A DNA stretch of 64,000 nucleotides from Heliopora coerulea (GCA_030142905.1 JASJOG010000548.1:54346-118345), one strand, 5' to 3'; positions 33,421-45,806 are shown, counted from the stretch's first letter. The notes: a model not told the origin generated them from the sequence alone. Numbers and translations: made by a program.

Positions 33421-35599
33421 TCAAAGTGGATGGCATAGACCCATAAATATTTTGCAATAAAACCATGTTCACAAAATTGAATCAAAGATGACAATGCTTT
33501 ATGAATTTTTGTCTTAATGAATAAGATCACCATTATTCTCCCAAAATATATATTTACAAACAATATAGTAGTCAAATACAGCAATTACCATGCCCCCTAT
33601 CTATGTGGTCCTGTGCTAAAGGATCGTACTAAGGAGCCTAAGTTGCTGTAATTAACAAAAATGTAAATTTTCAATTGTCAGAGTATCTACATTTTAAGAC
33701 CCAACTTTAAAAGTACTGTATATTTGTATATTCTGATGTTCATTTACTTTCTCCTAACCCATCAAGGGGTAAGATTGCATAATAGAACTTTTCCCTGGCA
33801 AACACCAGATGATTCCAACAAGTATAGTGGGTCATCTGCCCCTTCATGACTAAACTACCAATTGGATCAACCCACTAAGGAGCAAGGGTGCTCTTTAGAA
33901 TTTTATTCTGGCTAATGCCAGATAATTTGATGCAGCAGAATGGGACACATACCTATCCCTTAGTGGGCTCATATACATTCTCTTTCATGTGATCAAGTGT
34001 AAATGCCAAATAATTGTTCATCTCACTATGCACTTGTTACTGTACATACAAAGTTGCCTATAAAGAATGGTGGCTGAATTCTCAAGCCAACTTTTACAAG
34101 ATTAATAAGAAGGAAAGTTTATTCAGGTGCTGTACAAAAACTCCCCAAGGCAACTTTTAACCAGTCAGGACATGCCCCATCCTTTGACATCAATTTCAAA
34201 AACACTCTCAAGGAGGGACAGCATGTTTACATATGGAAACCTGTCTACCCCCAGGGGAGCACCTTTCCTTGCAAAGTCTGTTATCCTAAACCCAAATTCA
34301 TCTGAGCACCTGAAGCAATTTTGCAGTTTTTCATGTTAATGCTTTGCTGTCATTTATATAGAAATTCATGAAAATTTACTTGGCCTAGGGCTGTATAATG
34401 GACAAGGCAACCTTCATACCAGGGACAACTTTTCTCAATTAAAACAGACTAAAATATTTACCACTTACTTCACTTTAGCAGAACTAGCAACAAAATTGCG
34501 AAAATATGTCAATAACTGAGAATTCATCCCAACCAGACCTCTTTGAGAGGGTCAGCAAGAATTTATAGGTGCACCATTGGGAATGAGTGGGAAACCATGC
34601 TAAACAATAAAACCTGTATGAAATTAATACATAAAAGTTTAAAACCTCAAACCATGTTGAGATATTAAAACCTAATGCCAGTTAGGCTGTTTGAAGCCTG
34701 AGGCACATTTCGTACAGTATGTTGAATTTCATATACCGATAAATAGAATTACATTTCAGGGCTACCCGAATTAGCATTTCGTTTGACATATGTGTAGTTC
34801 AAATTGTCTAGTGCTGGCCAAAATAAAATTCCAAAGTGCATCCTTTCCATTAAGCCCTTTAATGGGTTTACCAACTTGGACGTTAGCCTTACCGGTTATT
34901 AAATATGACGAAGTCCAAAATTAAATTCCAGCACCAACTTCCGAACAGTTTCTCACCTCAAGTACTAAATTTTACCAAGGAAACGTAAATGACATGATCG
35001 AAACCGTCCCCAAGAGCAAATGCTTCTACTCCGACAGAGACGGGCTGCCTTTTGGAAACAAGTCGCTCAGCTCTGGAAATTTGAAATAAACCCAACAAGA
35101 ATAAGTGCTCGCGAACCTCCATACAAGATGACAAACATTCCGGTATAATTCTTGCATGTGAAATTGAAAAGAATAAAAACAGTACGAGCTTCTTACTTTT
35201 AAAATTAACTAAAATGCAGACACAACAAAAATCCTATCCCAGTGGAAGCCCGACAGACGTTATGATCCTTATGCACATAAAGACAAATTAATATTGGTGG
35301 CTTTTGGCGCGCACCGAGGTCAACAGCTCCGGGTAATTTTCGCGATGATTATGGTAGCCGGGGATTTTACGCCGGCAAAGACTTTACAGCAGGTCCAGGA
35401 ACTTACAACTTTGCAAGCTGTGTGATTTCAATTTCATATTATTTAATTCCTCGCAGTGGTTGCACCAGACATTCCAAATCTTGGGGTGACAGAACCGCGA
35501 AAATATGCTAAATCTACGGTGAAGTATAAAAACAGTAAGGATCATGGAATATTCAGCTTCCATGACACTTAAAAATATCAAAAATACTTCAAAAAACCA
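33421..35599. other. Anonymous sequence with a degenerate tandem repeat
   Basis: At about 33750-34020 three degenerate units share AACCCAYYAAGGRGYAA-like and CCAGATRATT-like blocks. The CCAGAT positions are 33805, 33918 and (as CCAAAT) 34006, spacings of about 113 and 88. A related AACCCATTGAGGAGCAA sequence lies at about 42127. The remainder shows nothing supportable. Confidence 0.4.
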
Positions 35600-35712
35600 T
35601 TACACACCTAACTGCTTTAAAATTTTAGATTCGGCCAAAACCACTTTCACACTCAAATTGAAAGAAGCTATTCACATCCAAAATAAAAAACCACAATTAA
35701 ACACACAAATGC
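35600..35712 (+). pseudogene. PLE endonuclease C-terminal scrap
   Basis: The plus strand encodes FKILDSAKTTFTLKLKEAIH followed by KKPQLNTQ, the conserved end of Penelope endonuclease proteins (LKEAxHIxxxKPxLNxQ). It abuts the truncated 3' end of the Tigger transposase frame at about 35712, so a PLE insertion or associated deletion removed the Tigger left end. Confidence 0.55.
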
Positions 35713-36134
35713 AACATATGTTTCAACGGAAGCCTCCGGTTGGGAACGAAGCCAAGTTAAACACCCGTCAAACATCTGCATTGCCTCCGCGTGCGAGACG
35801 GGACAAATCGAGGAATTCCTGTCTTCCAGAACAAGATCCTCTTCACCACTTTCTTCGTCGTCGTCCGCTGCCGCATTTACCAGTTCGACTATTCCCTCCT
35901 CGTTAAGATGTTCGTAGCCTGGTTTATCTGCGGCAAACCAACGCGCCACGTCTTCCTCGCCCACAACAATGTTGAGTTCAGCGAAATCATTGACGAACTC
36001 TTCATAATTTTGGATAACTTCTGCTGGCGTCTGAGGAAAAGCGGGAGCTGGATCGGGAATAATTTTGTTCCATGACTTCCGAATTGTGGCGGCAGATATT
36101 TGATCCCAAGCATATGCAATCCGCTCGATCACGC

Positions 36135-39100
36135 CCGGGCACGTAGCTAGGATGTAAAATTCGGGGGGCAGCACTATTTTTTGGGGGGCAGTTGTCGACG
36201 TAAGCTGAAAATGTTAACACTAATACAAATATAACTCGACACTCAAGTTCCTTTTTTCATTTATATTTCTTAAATTTTGTTTCATGATTATTTAAATCAA
36301 TGAACTTATAATAATTTGTTTTTTTTCCAAGACGCAAGCATATACAAAACTAGAAATATTGCATAAAAGATTGAAACCACCATTTTTTTATTAGTATACA
36401 TTCACCAAAACTATAGTAGCAGTATAAATAAATTGCTTTATTTAAACTAAAATCAACAACTCAACAAAGAACGTTTGACATTCAAATTCAAACACAACGT
36501 ATTTTGCAACAACAGCATGCTCAACTTGTCATATTAATACAATAGTACAAAATTACAAAAGAAGACGACGGTGCTTCATACTTTTAAAAAATCGATTACG
36601 TCGTCTTGCTAAGTAAGAGATTCCGTAATATCTCTTTCAGTAGATAACAGTACTAAACTATTAAGACGTACAGTGGTCATCTTAGAGGGCAGACACGTTT
36701 TAATTCTCTTCACAGAGGAGAACATCCGCTCAACCTTGCAAGATGTCTGAGGAATTGTAACAAGTAGCTGATATAAACTGTAAACGGAAGGGAAAATGTC
36801 TTTGTCAACAATATCCAAGACATCAATCAAAGTTTCAAACTTCGATGTGTCATGTCTAGCAACGAATGAACGAAAAACTTCTATTTCACAATCGCGTATA
36901 TCTAGAGAGTACAGTTCCAGCAACTTATTCAGCTCCTGTTTATCAAGAAAGTTGGGGGAGCTTGGTAAAGAACAGGAAGCAGCATTCATGATGCCCAATT
37001 GTTCTGTGCCAAAACGAGCATCTACTTCTCCTAAGATCTCGCCAACATTTTGACGTAGAACAGTTGTAAGCTCTTCTAAGTTTGAAGAATGTTGGTGTCC
37101 AACAGTGCTAGTTACATAGGTGTCTTTTAAGCTTTCAGTAATACGTCGTCTACTAGCACTTCTCACATCGAAAGTGTCTACCTCATATTTCTCACACAAA
37201 TCCATAGCATATTCTACCACTTTGTCAAAATCGAAATTGGACAGCCTTTCTTTCAGGTCACTAAGCAGTATCTGGAGAGAAGAAACAGTCGTTGTGGACT
37301 TCTGAAAACCCTTGGTACAAAAGTCAGAGTAGTCATACAGCCTACCAAAGAAAACTAAGAGGATTACAAATTTCTTAGTTTGTAAAACACCGAGCAAGGA
37401 CTTGGCAGCAAGCCTCGTCTCTACATCTTGGTCATCCTCAAATAAGCTTAAAGTATCAAGAATGCATTCAAATCGACGTAGAAACCTTTCAACTTCCATT
37501 GAGTGAGATGACCAACGAGTATTACATGAATGTGTGAGTTCAAGAACCTGAACGTTTGGATAACGTTCACGCTGAATGTCTAAGAAAGCTGCGTGGCGTT
37601 TTGTTCCAGTCATAAAGGTATATGTCAAATCTGACGTGTCAAAAAATGATTTTATAATTGGGTGTCGTTCAGCAGTCGCAGATAAGGCTAAGTTGAGTCT
37701 GTGCGAAGCACAAAGAACGTATGTAGTATTAACATAACCAGCCTTCTTTATTAAGGCTTGTACTCCCCCATTTCTACCCGACATGACATTAGCTCCGTCA
37801 TAACCTTGACCTACACACTTACGGGGATCAGGATTAAAGGGCTCAAGTAGCTTTAAGAGTTTTGAAGATATACTATTTGCATCCATTCCCTTCAACTCAA
37901 TAAACCCAATTGCCCTTTCATCGATATTGCCTGCATGCAAATATCGTAAAGAGACCCCCAACAACTCCTTCTTGGACGCATCTTTCACTTCATCAGCAAG
38001 AACAGCATAAAAACTGACATTTTCTACTTCATGCTTAATATGCTCAAGAAGAACAGAAGTAATTCACTGAAGCAGGCGATTTTGAATCTCTGGACTTAGC
38101 ATTTTAGCATTATCAGGGAGGGCTTTCATTCTCCTCACTACATTATCATCATACTTAGCTATCAGTTCTAATAGTTCTAGAAAGTTCCCTCTATTTCGTG
38201 ACTTGTCTGATTCGTCATCTGCTCGAAGAGGGATTTCTTGCTTAGCACAAAAGATGATAACATCAAGAATGGTCATCAAATGTTGTTTGTTATCGTTGAT
38301 GAACTTTTCATTGCGAAAATCAGGATTAAGTTGTTTATCAACTGTGCCTATTTTTTGATGCACCATCCACAGTTTCAGAGATTCAGCAGCTGCTGCATGA
38401 CGTGCGGAACCTAGATGTTTTCTGCACTTCTCACCAAGTTTCCCCCAATCACGAAGTCCTGTTGCTGAGAAAGTAGGCTCAGGTGTTGGGCCACCGAAAA
38501 GCCGACACGGTTGGCAGAACGTGGCGTCTTGGTCTATGCTGTAATCCAACCATGAGAAGTGAGAATACCAGTGACTACTAAAATGTCTACCCTGCGAGTT
38601 TTTTGGAAACGTAATGGTAGGCTGACTTGGTTTCTCACCCTTTTTTGATAAGCCCCTGAGAGATAAGGCTTCTGTTCTCGCTTCATTCGTGTTTGCCTCG
38701 ATAGTGAAGATTCTGGAGCTACTACAGTCTGAAGTCGAAACAGATGAATGTGAATCTTCTAGTTCTAAGCTCTCGACACTAGGAGTCTGCGTCTCATCAC
38801 TATGCACGCTAGAAGCGGGTCCTGTGTCCTCCGTTCGATTTCGCTTTACAAAATATGACGATATCTTTGGCATAGTTTGTGGTAACCTTTTACTCATGTT
38901 AAAATCACGAGTTAAAACGGGAAACAAAAGGCAGCAAAAATCTATAAGAGTATTAAGAGATAAAAGGTTTTCCATTTCAGAATCCAGACTGGCAGATTAA
39001 CACAGTTAGAGACATGCGGCACACCATGCTGACTTAGACGTTGAACTCTTGTTTCGCTCGGCTATTCATAAATGAGCATTGAAGACCTGAGAGAGATACC

Positions 39101-39695
39101 GAACCTACTAAAAATATCAGTGGCCTTACTCTCTTTCAGTACAATTCTCGCACATAAATTATACTTCCTTTGAGTGTTTTCATCTTTGAGTTTGACAACG
39201 TCAACCGTCAACGTCATGCAAAATTTGCATTGCAAACAATCCAAACAGAAAATAAATAATTCAACTAATTCTGCTACTAAAAGCCAGCCTAACATTCCTG
39301 GTTAACTGAAAATAAAATAAGTGTTGCAAAAGAGATAAAAAAACATGACTTACCTTTCGAAAAAGCTCTTAAACGACTTAAAGGCTTAAAGCTAAGTTAG
39401 CTAAAACGGATTAGTGGTTATAAAATTTCAGTTTTGACGCCCGCGATTTCCGTTTCTACCCAGACTACTCAGGGACTACTTCATGTTGTCAAATGTAGTG
39501 GACTTGGTATAACGTTACAAAGATAGGTCAGAATGGTCAGCGAAAAAAAATTTTCCACAAGATATTTTAAAAATCTATCGGATTTTTGCATATTTAAATT
39601 ATATTTGAAACCATTTCAGAATTTTCTTTGGGGGGAGCGAGGACAAATTTTGGGGTGGCGATTGCACCCCCTCGCACCCCCGTAGCTACGTGCAT
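36135..39695 (-). mobile_element. hAT transposon with 8-bp TSD, inside Tigger
   Basis: Flanked by GATCACGC at 36127-36134 and 39696-39703. The ends share CACGTAGCTA in inverted orientation (36141-36150 and near 39681-39693), within the hAT-type pattern CACGTAGCTAGGAT. Removing the 3561-base element and one TSD restores the Tigger frame (LSV-I-ERIA). The transposase gene fills 36609-38897. G/C-rich strips just inside each end (GGGGGGCAGC; CACCCCCTCGCACCCCC) are probably subterminal binding regions. Confidence 0.92.
36609..38897 (-). pseudogene. hAT transposase, nearly intact, one nonsense codon
   Basis: Minus-strand start chosen at 38897 (MSKRLPQTMPKISSYFVKRN); an upstream in-frame ATG at 38975 is possible. 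A TTF-type zinc finger follows (FSWLDYSIDQDATFCQPCRL), then the DUF4371-like region (IIFCAKQEIPLRADDE). An in-frame TGA at 38064-38066 interrupts LLQ-stop-ITSVLLEHIKHE, and the same frame continues (VSFYAVLADEVKDAS, CVGQGYDGANVMSG, YVLCASHRLNLALS) to the dimerisation region (IPQTSCKVERMFSSVKRIKT) and the natural stop at 36609. No frame change is seen over about 2.3 kb, so this is the youngest autonomous-type copy in the window and one base change from an open frame. It belongs to the same ZMYM-like branch as the 7.1-kb element but shares no close identity. Confidence 0.9.
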
Positions 39696-40886
39696 GATCA
39701 CGCTGAGCATGTGAAGACCGTTCAAAAAACCGATCATGTTGTCACTCCCTTGAGAAATCAGATCTCGCAAAACAGACTTGCGATAGATCCTTTTCATGGC
39801 TTCAAGGACTCCTTGATCTACTGGCTGAATCAAAGAAGTCACATTTGGTGGAAGAAAGAAAGCTTTTGCGGAGCCGTCTTCAACAGCCAGCTCTTCTTCG
39901 GCAGGGTGCGCGGAGCAATTGTCCATTATGAGAAGAACTTTTGGTTCGAGGCCCAATTGGATCAGTCGCTCCTTTGCTCTCACAAGAAAATGGTTGTGAA
40001 ACCAATCAGAAAATATGCTTGTGTCCACCCATGCATTTTTCTGATGGAGGTACACCACAGGCAGCGTATCTTTGTCGATGCCGCGAAAACATCGAGAATT
40101 TTTGTACTTTCCGATGAAGAGCAGCGGAAGCTTTATTGAGCCCGTCATGTTTGCGCACGCATTGACTGTGATGCGCTTTTTCGCTTTCTTGGCACCAATT
40201 GGATTGGTATGGACGGTTGCAAGTGTGCGCCCAGGCAACATTTTGTAGTACAGACCAGTTTTGTCACAGTTAAAAATTTGGTCTGGAGTGTAACCTTCGG
40301 TCAACACCGCAAAATTATGAGCAAATTCGTCTGCAGAAACCAAGTCCGCGGACAGCTTCTCTCCGCATATCGAAAGACTCTTGATGCCAAATCGGCTACA
40401 AAATCGCCATTGAAAGCCGTAACTTGCATCGAACGATCTTGGGCTTTCTGGGCAGAGAAGGGAATGAAATTCGACGGCTTTTTCGAGAAGAATTGGACCT
40501 GTTACGGGAACTCCTTTCTCTCTCATTTGACGAAACCAAACGTATAAAGCCTGATCAACATTCCACCCTTCATCGTCTTTATCGTTTTCACAGCCTTTGT
40601 GATTCCGAGCTCGCATTTTGATCGGTGTAAGGAACCTTCTCCACCAGATCGCAAACCGTCAACTTGTCTTCAATTGTAAGAACAACTCTCTTTCTCTTTG
40701 CAGTGGAGGTAGATGACAAAGCCATGTCAACACAAAATGTGAAACAGCACACCTGGCTCTCAAACGTTGAAATTAAAATTCGATTCAGAAAACGTTCGCC
40801 AATTCATCTCATATAACGCGGTTTTCATGTGCTTTTGTTCTTAGGTGAAACGTGACACCTCTAAATGCCACCTCTGAACTACTTAA
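39696..40886 (-). mobile_element. Tigger element, middle segment
   Basis: Carries the transposase DDE region and 5' untranslated part (40726-40882) up to the TTAA target of the Kolobok insertion at 40883-40886. The element's 5' terminal part resumes at 46392. Confidence 0.8.
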
Positions 40887-41116
40887 AGTGCTTATGCACT
40901 GAAATTTTCCAAAACTTAATTTTATCGTAGCATTATAGTTCAATCTTTTCTGATTCGTTTGCTATACTGCACATATAAATTGAGAAACGAGAAGATACTG
41001 ATTTTGTTAATTAAAATTGCTCAGTATTTGCGAATTTTATCTGGATTAGTCTATGCCTTGGTGACGTCATAATGAGGACGGAAGTGTGCATGGTTCAATG
41101 ATCATTTTGTTTAGAC

Positions 41117-42119
41117 ATGAGGTCATCAAGCAGCGAAAGCGAGGAAAGTGTAGCTACCGATTGGTCGCAAGAAAATTTACATAATGATGCAGGGGAAGAA
41201 GATATGCTTGTTGTCAATTCAAACGTAATCCCCTATGAGAATGAACCATTAGCTGTTCCCGAGCAAGAAGTACTGAACGTTGAACAAGACGTCGACGGTA
41301 TTTCTCCTGATACTTTAGTGTCAAGATTCGACGGAAATATTTCAGTTAATCAATGGTAGGTAATGTTATTAAACCACATAATGCATTTTTTACGAGCGAA
41401 GACGATCGATAATAATGTTCCGGTTTGACAAAATCTTTCGTTGTTCGGTTGTAGATGCACTTGTAGGATGTGCAGCACCCAGTTCCTTGCTGATGCCTTG
41501 GAATTTAGATGTTGTAGAGAGGTTGGTCCTGCCCTCTATCAGTTAACATTTGATGGCAGTATAGAGAAGATAAACTGCGTGACCGAGCACGAAGATTATA
41601 TTGCCATAACTCACCCAACTGTACTGAAGACCGTCGCACCACTGTTGCGAGATAAAAATGGTCGATCATACAAAAGACGAGCTGGACAAAGTATGAACGA
41701 GTGAGTGCAATAACAGCGACAGTCTTTTACACCTACAGATTAAAACTATAGACGTTGGACTAGAGTTTTTAGGTTGTTTTCAGCATAAAATTAACATAGT
41801 AAATTCGTCTTATGGTATGTTGTTGTATACTCAAACCTGGAATTCTTAAGATGTTAGTATTTTTTGAAACTGTCTACTGGCACTGGATTTTAAATTCATT
41901 GTGTTCTCATAAAATCGCTTTTAACTTTTAATATTCTTTGGTTATAGGCATCTTAGAGCAGTGGCATACAGGTGGATAATTCACTGGATGTGTGGGTCTC
42001 TTGGTTGGGAGAATTCTCGACCTTTACCTTCGTGTATATACACAAATATAAGAAAGAGGTTTCCTGTAGAGCAACATGCACAGCATCAGGGCTATGCATC
42101 TGCTCAAGCAAGGTCTTAG
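41117..42119 (+). CDS. P2X7-C-terminal-like domain gene carried by Kolobok
   Basis: Three exons are inferred. Exon 1 (41117-41355) is acidic (MRSSSSESEESVATDWSQEN ... DTLVSRFDGNISVNQ). Exon 2 (41455-41700) has the Cys motif CTCRMCSTQFLADALEFRCC, then INCVTEHEDYIAITHPTVLK. Exon 3 (41948-42119) reads HLRAVAYRWIIHWMCGSLGW, then LPSCIYTNIRKRFP. This order (WCxCxxC, CC, CxTxHxxF, AYR, W.WG.LG, IPSC...IR..FP) is that of the zinc-binding intracellular C-terminal domain of P2X7 receptors and its soluble relatives. Exon 2/3 splicing (donor GTGAGT at 41701, acceptor TTATAG) keeps frame. The exon 1/2 junction now gives TG-A, a stop, where Trp (TGG) is expected. An alternative acceptor 12 bases on (CTTGTAG, exon from 41467) restores frame but drops part of the Cys motif. 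No channel segments are present. Confidence 0.7.
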
Positions 42120-42432
42120 ATGTTTTAACCCATTGAGGAGCAATTGTGCCCTTTATCACCTTATCCTACTCACTTGGATAACTACCTAGTTGACTGAAGA
42201 AACTGTTTTGTTATTTACTCTGGTTAGAATTTGTGTCAGGGGTAGTATTTGGGCAGTGATTTCTGGGATGACCTTTCACAGGGTTCTTGCACTGTCTACA
42301 CAACCGTGCTTTTTTGCTGTTGGCTCAACATCTGATGTTTGTTCCAGAGTTTGTTGGTTTTGCAATCTGTCTTGTTCATGTTCTGCAATTTAAATACAAG
42401 TATATGTTAAATTATTAAATTATAAATGCAAT
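42120..42432. other. Kolobok internal sequence between convergent genes
   Basis: Contains the AACCCATTGAGGAGCAA-type repeat motif near 42127. No gene seen. Confidence 0.3.
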
Positions 42433-45400
42433 CTAACCAAGAGTTTTGTCAAACACAGCCAAAAACCTTGAACTTACATGTGTAAAATTAATTTTGTTAA
42501 ATAATGTTTTGTATACAAAAATATTGTTACCAGTAGGGAGTAGTGAAGTGGAAGCCTGCTGTATTCTCTCCAACTGGTGCTTGATGGCTTCATCTCTGGG
42601 ACGTCTGTTGGGAAAGTTCCTATTTAAAGGTTCTGGGACATTGTCCTTGTACCTAGCCAACACTGTACCCAACATTTTTGGTGAGGTTCCCAAGAAAACT
42701 TTTTTAATTTCATTGACATAACCTGAAAGCATAAATTTGAAATTCATTTTGTTATTTCAATGGCTGACAAAACAAGATGATGCTTGAGCATCTAATGTTA
42801 ACTCCATTTCTGTTTCATTTTACTCACTGTATGATGGCAGTGATGCAACTTTTCTGACAACTTCTTCACCAAGTTTAAACTTCGGATAGATAACACTGAA
42901 ATAAGTCCTTCCATCTATTGTCTTTTTGGGTTGTCTTTGAAGTGAAGGACTGCAACTGCATGCCTAAATAAAAGTTGTCAGGTTGAAAGAATTGTATAAT
43001 TGAAGAAACAGTAATGGGGAAAAAAATCAGGCCACTTAAATTTTGACAACCATAAATGGACAAAGGTACAGCTTCATGGAAACATGGTATTCATTTTCAA
43101 ACACTTTCATTGGCTTCAACAAAATGTATTGCCTCTGCCCTACGAACAACATCTGAGAATTTACCTGCAATATGTTCCAATCCAAGAAAAGTGTGTCATC
43201 TTTGGGTGCTGGTTATTCAATGTTGAGTGGAACCCCTCAGGGCAGCTTGTTTGGGCTTCTGACAATAGGTTTGAAATGTCATTTAGAATTCTTTTCTCAA
43301 GTAAAATTGCAGAGAGCTGGTGATATGCTTTTGTACCGGTTTAAAAAGAACAAATGTAGTTATCATTAAAAGAATGAAATGCTTTGTTTTCTCATATACA
43401 TGCACATGTAATTTAATACTAAATTTCACAATGTTCTGACATTAGAGAAAATGAAAAATGCATCTAACAACCCAAAAGAACTTTCCTACTTGAAGCCATA
43501 AATGTTCCTCAAGCTCACCATAGGCACATGCTTTGAACAGCTGATCTGGGTGATCATCATGCTTGTTGGTCACATGTCTTACAATAGATTTCCATTTTGC
43601 CACTATCATCTCACCATAACCCATCTTTGTTGACATAGCACTCCAATACAAGTGGTTCCTGATGCCTTTCATCCAATCATCCAATATTCTACATCCATTC
43701 TCTTTGCTGGCTTTCCTAATCTTTTTGGAAAGTCCTTTTGATACATGCCATAAATCATTAAACTGTTTTGTCCCTCCTTCACTTGTACATATCCATTTGG
43801 CAATTCCCTTGTGACGGTCACTGATGAAAATAGGAATTTGTAGTCCTTCTTTCAGAAACCTGAAGCAGTGCTGGGCATCATCCAATTCCATGGCATTGCT
43901 ACTGCCTGACTGGTTTGACTGAAAAGAAATGAAAAAATATATAATTACATCTAAGCAAAATAAGAGGAATTTAGCAGCTATGAAACTCTGTCAGATTAAA
44001 AACAGTACCACATAGCAGAGACTGACAAAGATTCTACATATTCCTTAAAATAAAATATAATATGAAAAATTGCAGTTTACCTGTCTAAGATCAAAGTGAA
44101 TAATTTTAGAAATGGTGTTACAAAACACAGTGTCCCATTAGCATTATGCCCCATTGAGTCAAAGTGCCCATCACAACACCAAGTTGCATTCTTTACTCTC
44201 TTGATCTTCTCAATAAGGGTTCTGCGATACTTTTCCCAGTGTAGCAAAGCAGATGGAAATAGGAACTTTGTCTGATGAAGTATGTCCTTATTGAAATTGA
44301 ACACAAACCCATATGCTTGAACAGCAGCATGGTCTTACTTATGTTAACACCAGACATAAGGATTCCAAAACTTATCATTAGATTTCCAGCTGGATACTTT
44401 CCAAGCATGTGTGGCTGGCTATTCCACTGAAATGCCCTTCTTGGCCCACAGGTTGAACACAACCGAGTCACTTTTGCCATCAAGCCATTCCTCTTGATTT
44501 CTACACTTGGCTTAGGCATCTTGCAGTTGAAACAGAATAGACTAAACAAGGACATCAACATTCCATAAAAAACAATAAACTTTGGTTCATCACATGGTGC
44601 TGTCCCAGGTACAATGCTGCAAATTCCAAAGATGAAAAACAATATAAGGAGTTTCTAATCTATAATAACAAATGAGCAGTCACACAACATTAATAATTAA
44701 AATTTTTTTAAAATAAAATGTTCACTGTTATTATATTACTTTAAACGTGCTTACTTGACAGTGTTGGTTGAATTGCCTTCATCTGTATCTTCATCATCAT
44801 CGTCTGGCTGAGAGGATTCTTCAGAAAATTTCCAGTCCATATCGCTATCACCGTCAACAGATTCACAAGCATCAAAAACATCCAATTTATCTAGGTCACC
44901 ATCAGTTTGACTTGTGTTTGTTTCACTTTCTTCTTCCTCTTCTTCTTCTGATGTGGAATCCAAACCCTGTGCCATAAAGAACATCGAGCTAGTTAGCTTT
45001 TTCTCAGGAAGAGCACCATATATAAATTTCATGCTCAGTTACTAAAATAGCAATATTGAAAAATTTTACACAGTTCTTGCCTGTTTTATTTTTTCAGGAA
45101 GGGTACTCTTTAATCTTTTCAACCAACTAACTTTTTTTTGAAGCTGGATCACTTTCTTCTTGAGGGCTTTGCAGTTTTCACAAGGTTTATCAGTCAATAC
45201 TTCAGTATGTTTACTCGCACTTGACTTTTCTTCACTCTACTACCAATTGTTCTGAGCCTTCACCTCCTGAATAGACAGGACTACACGTTTCTCTCCCCGT
45301 CGTTACATCCGATATGCGACGCAAAATCTGTTGGAAACGACAATCATTTAGTATAAAGATCAAATTATTGTAACTATGTTGGAAAATAGTATTTATTCAC

Positions 45401-45806
45401 ATGAGGTTTAGGAAACGTACCTGTCTGCGTTCACGGTCTGATGTCTTTTCTTGTGAACAACTTGGAACCCAGTAATCCTATCCTCAGTTGGTACAGCATT
45501 TTCGCGCAATCTCCTCCTCATGGCCAACGACTCTGCTATTTGTGCTGTTACTGTTAATGCCGAATCTTCGAAGTGCATTGAGCAAAGTTGTGAAAATGGC
45601 GAAGGAACAAAGTTTGCACGATGTTTTCGGACAAACTTTATCCACTTTTGACGCAAATCTTTATCTTTCTTTGGGAAACTATGCATCGATATGCCCAAAG
45701 TATGTTGACTATTGGTACAGCTCCCTCCATTTGGACATCCTGCGACGCAGTATCGTCCCCCACGAGGTTTACTACACTGAGATTCAACCGAACCCTCACC
45801 GTCCAT
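42433..45806 (-). pseudogene. Kolobok THAP-domain transposase, several exons, frameshifted
   Basis: Exon at 45806-45421 (minus): a THAP zinc finger (YCVAGCPNGGSCTNSQHTLG, KKDKDLRQKWIKFVRKH, LCSMHFEDSAL; C2CH ligands present, AVPTED end) followed by a good donor (CAG-GTACGT). A Lys-rich coiled-coil segment (KALKKKVIQLQKKVSWLKRL) is at about 45190-45100. An acidic exon is at 45032-44751 (GLDSTSEEEEEEESE). The catalytic region follows: CSTCGPRRAFQWNSQPHMLG and GILMSGVNISKTMLLFKHMG (44.46-44.31 kb), then, after a one-base shift, ATWCCDGHFDSMGHNA (first Asp, about 44.17 kb), and ELDDAQHCFRFLKEGLQIPI with FISDRHKGIAKWI (second Asp, 43.89-43.78 kb). Later pieces (DEAIKHQLERIQQ, about 42.6 kb) may be the C-terminus. 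At least two frameshifts in the core make it inactive. Confidence 0.75.
43150..43340 (+). pseudogene. LINE RT scrap within Kolobok
   Basis: The plus strand reads SMLSGTPQGSLFGLLTIGLK and later GDMLLYRF, resembling the GVPQGSILGPLLF and ADDTLLY motifs of a LINE reverse transcriptase. Too short to classify, and it could be chance. Confidence 0.4.

Larger units (their letters stand above)
35713..40725 (-). pseudogene. Tigger/pogo-like transposase, broken by a hAT insertion
   Basis: Minus-strand reading from ATG at 40725: MALSSTSTAKRKRVVLTIED, the start of a CENP-B-type helix-turn-helix, which is largely deleted after VPYT. A frame change follows near 40600. The DDE domain is well preserved from 40560 to 39704: FNCDKTGLYYKMLPG (first Asp), VLLIMDNCSAHP (second Asp), QPVDQGVLEAMKRIYRK (third Asp). 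The frame reads LHMLSVI at 39704 and continues as ERIAYAWDQISAATIRKSWN at 36126, so the hAT at 36135-39695 split it. The C-terminus is cut off at about 35713. Non-functional from the N-terminal deletion, frame change and insertion. Confidence 0.88.

Noticed and set aside
35544..35906. A single 120-codon plus-strand gene
   Set aside because: Only its first half is meaningful (PLE endonuclease end); the rest is the antisense of the Tigger C-terminus, so the frame is a chance fusion.
39690..40621. Plus-strand open frames of up to 149 codons
   Set aside because: Mirror frames of the preserved Tigger DDE domain.
43084..43369. An intact gene on the plus strand of the Kolobok
   Set aside because: Only a GTPQGS-like strip is recognisable; best read as a LINE scrap, and even that is uncertain.
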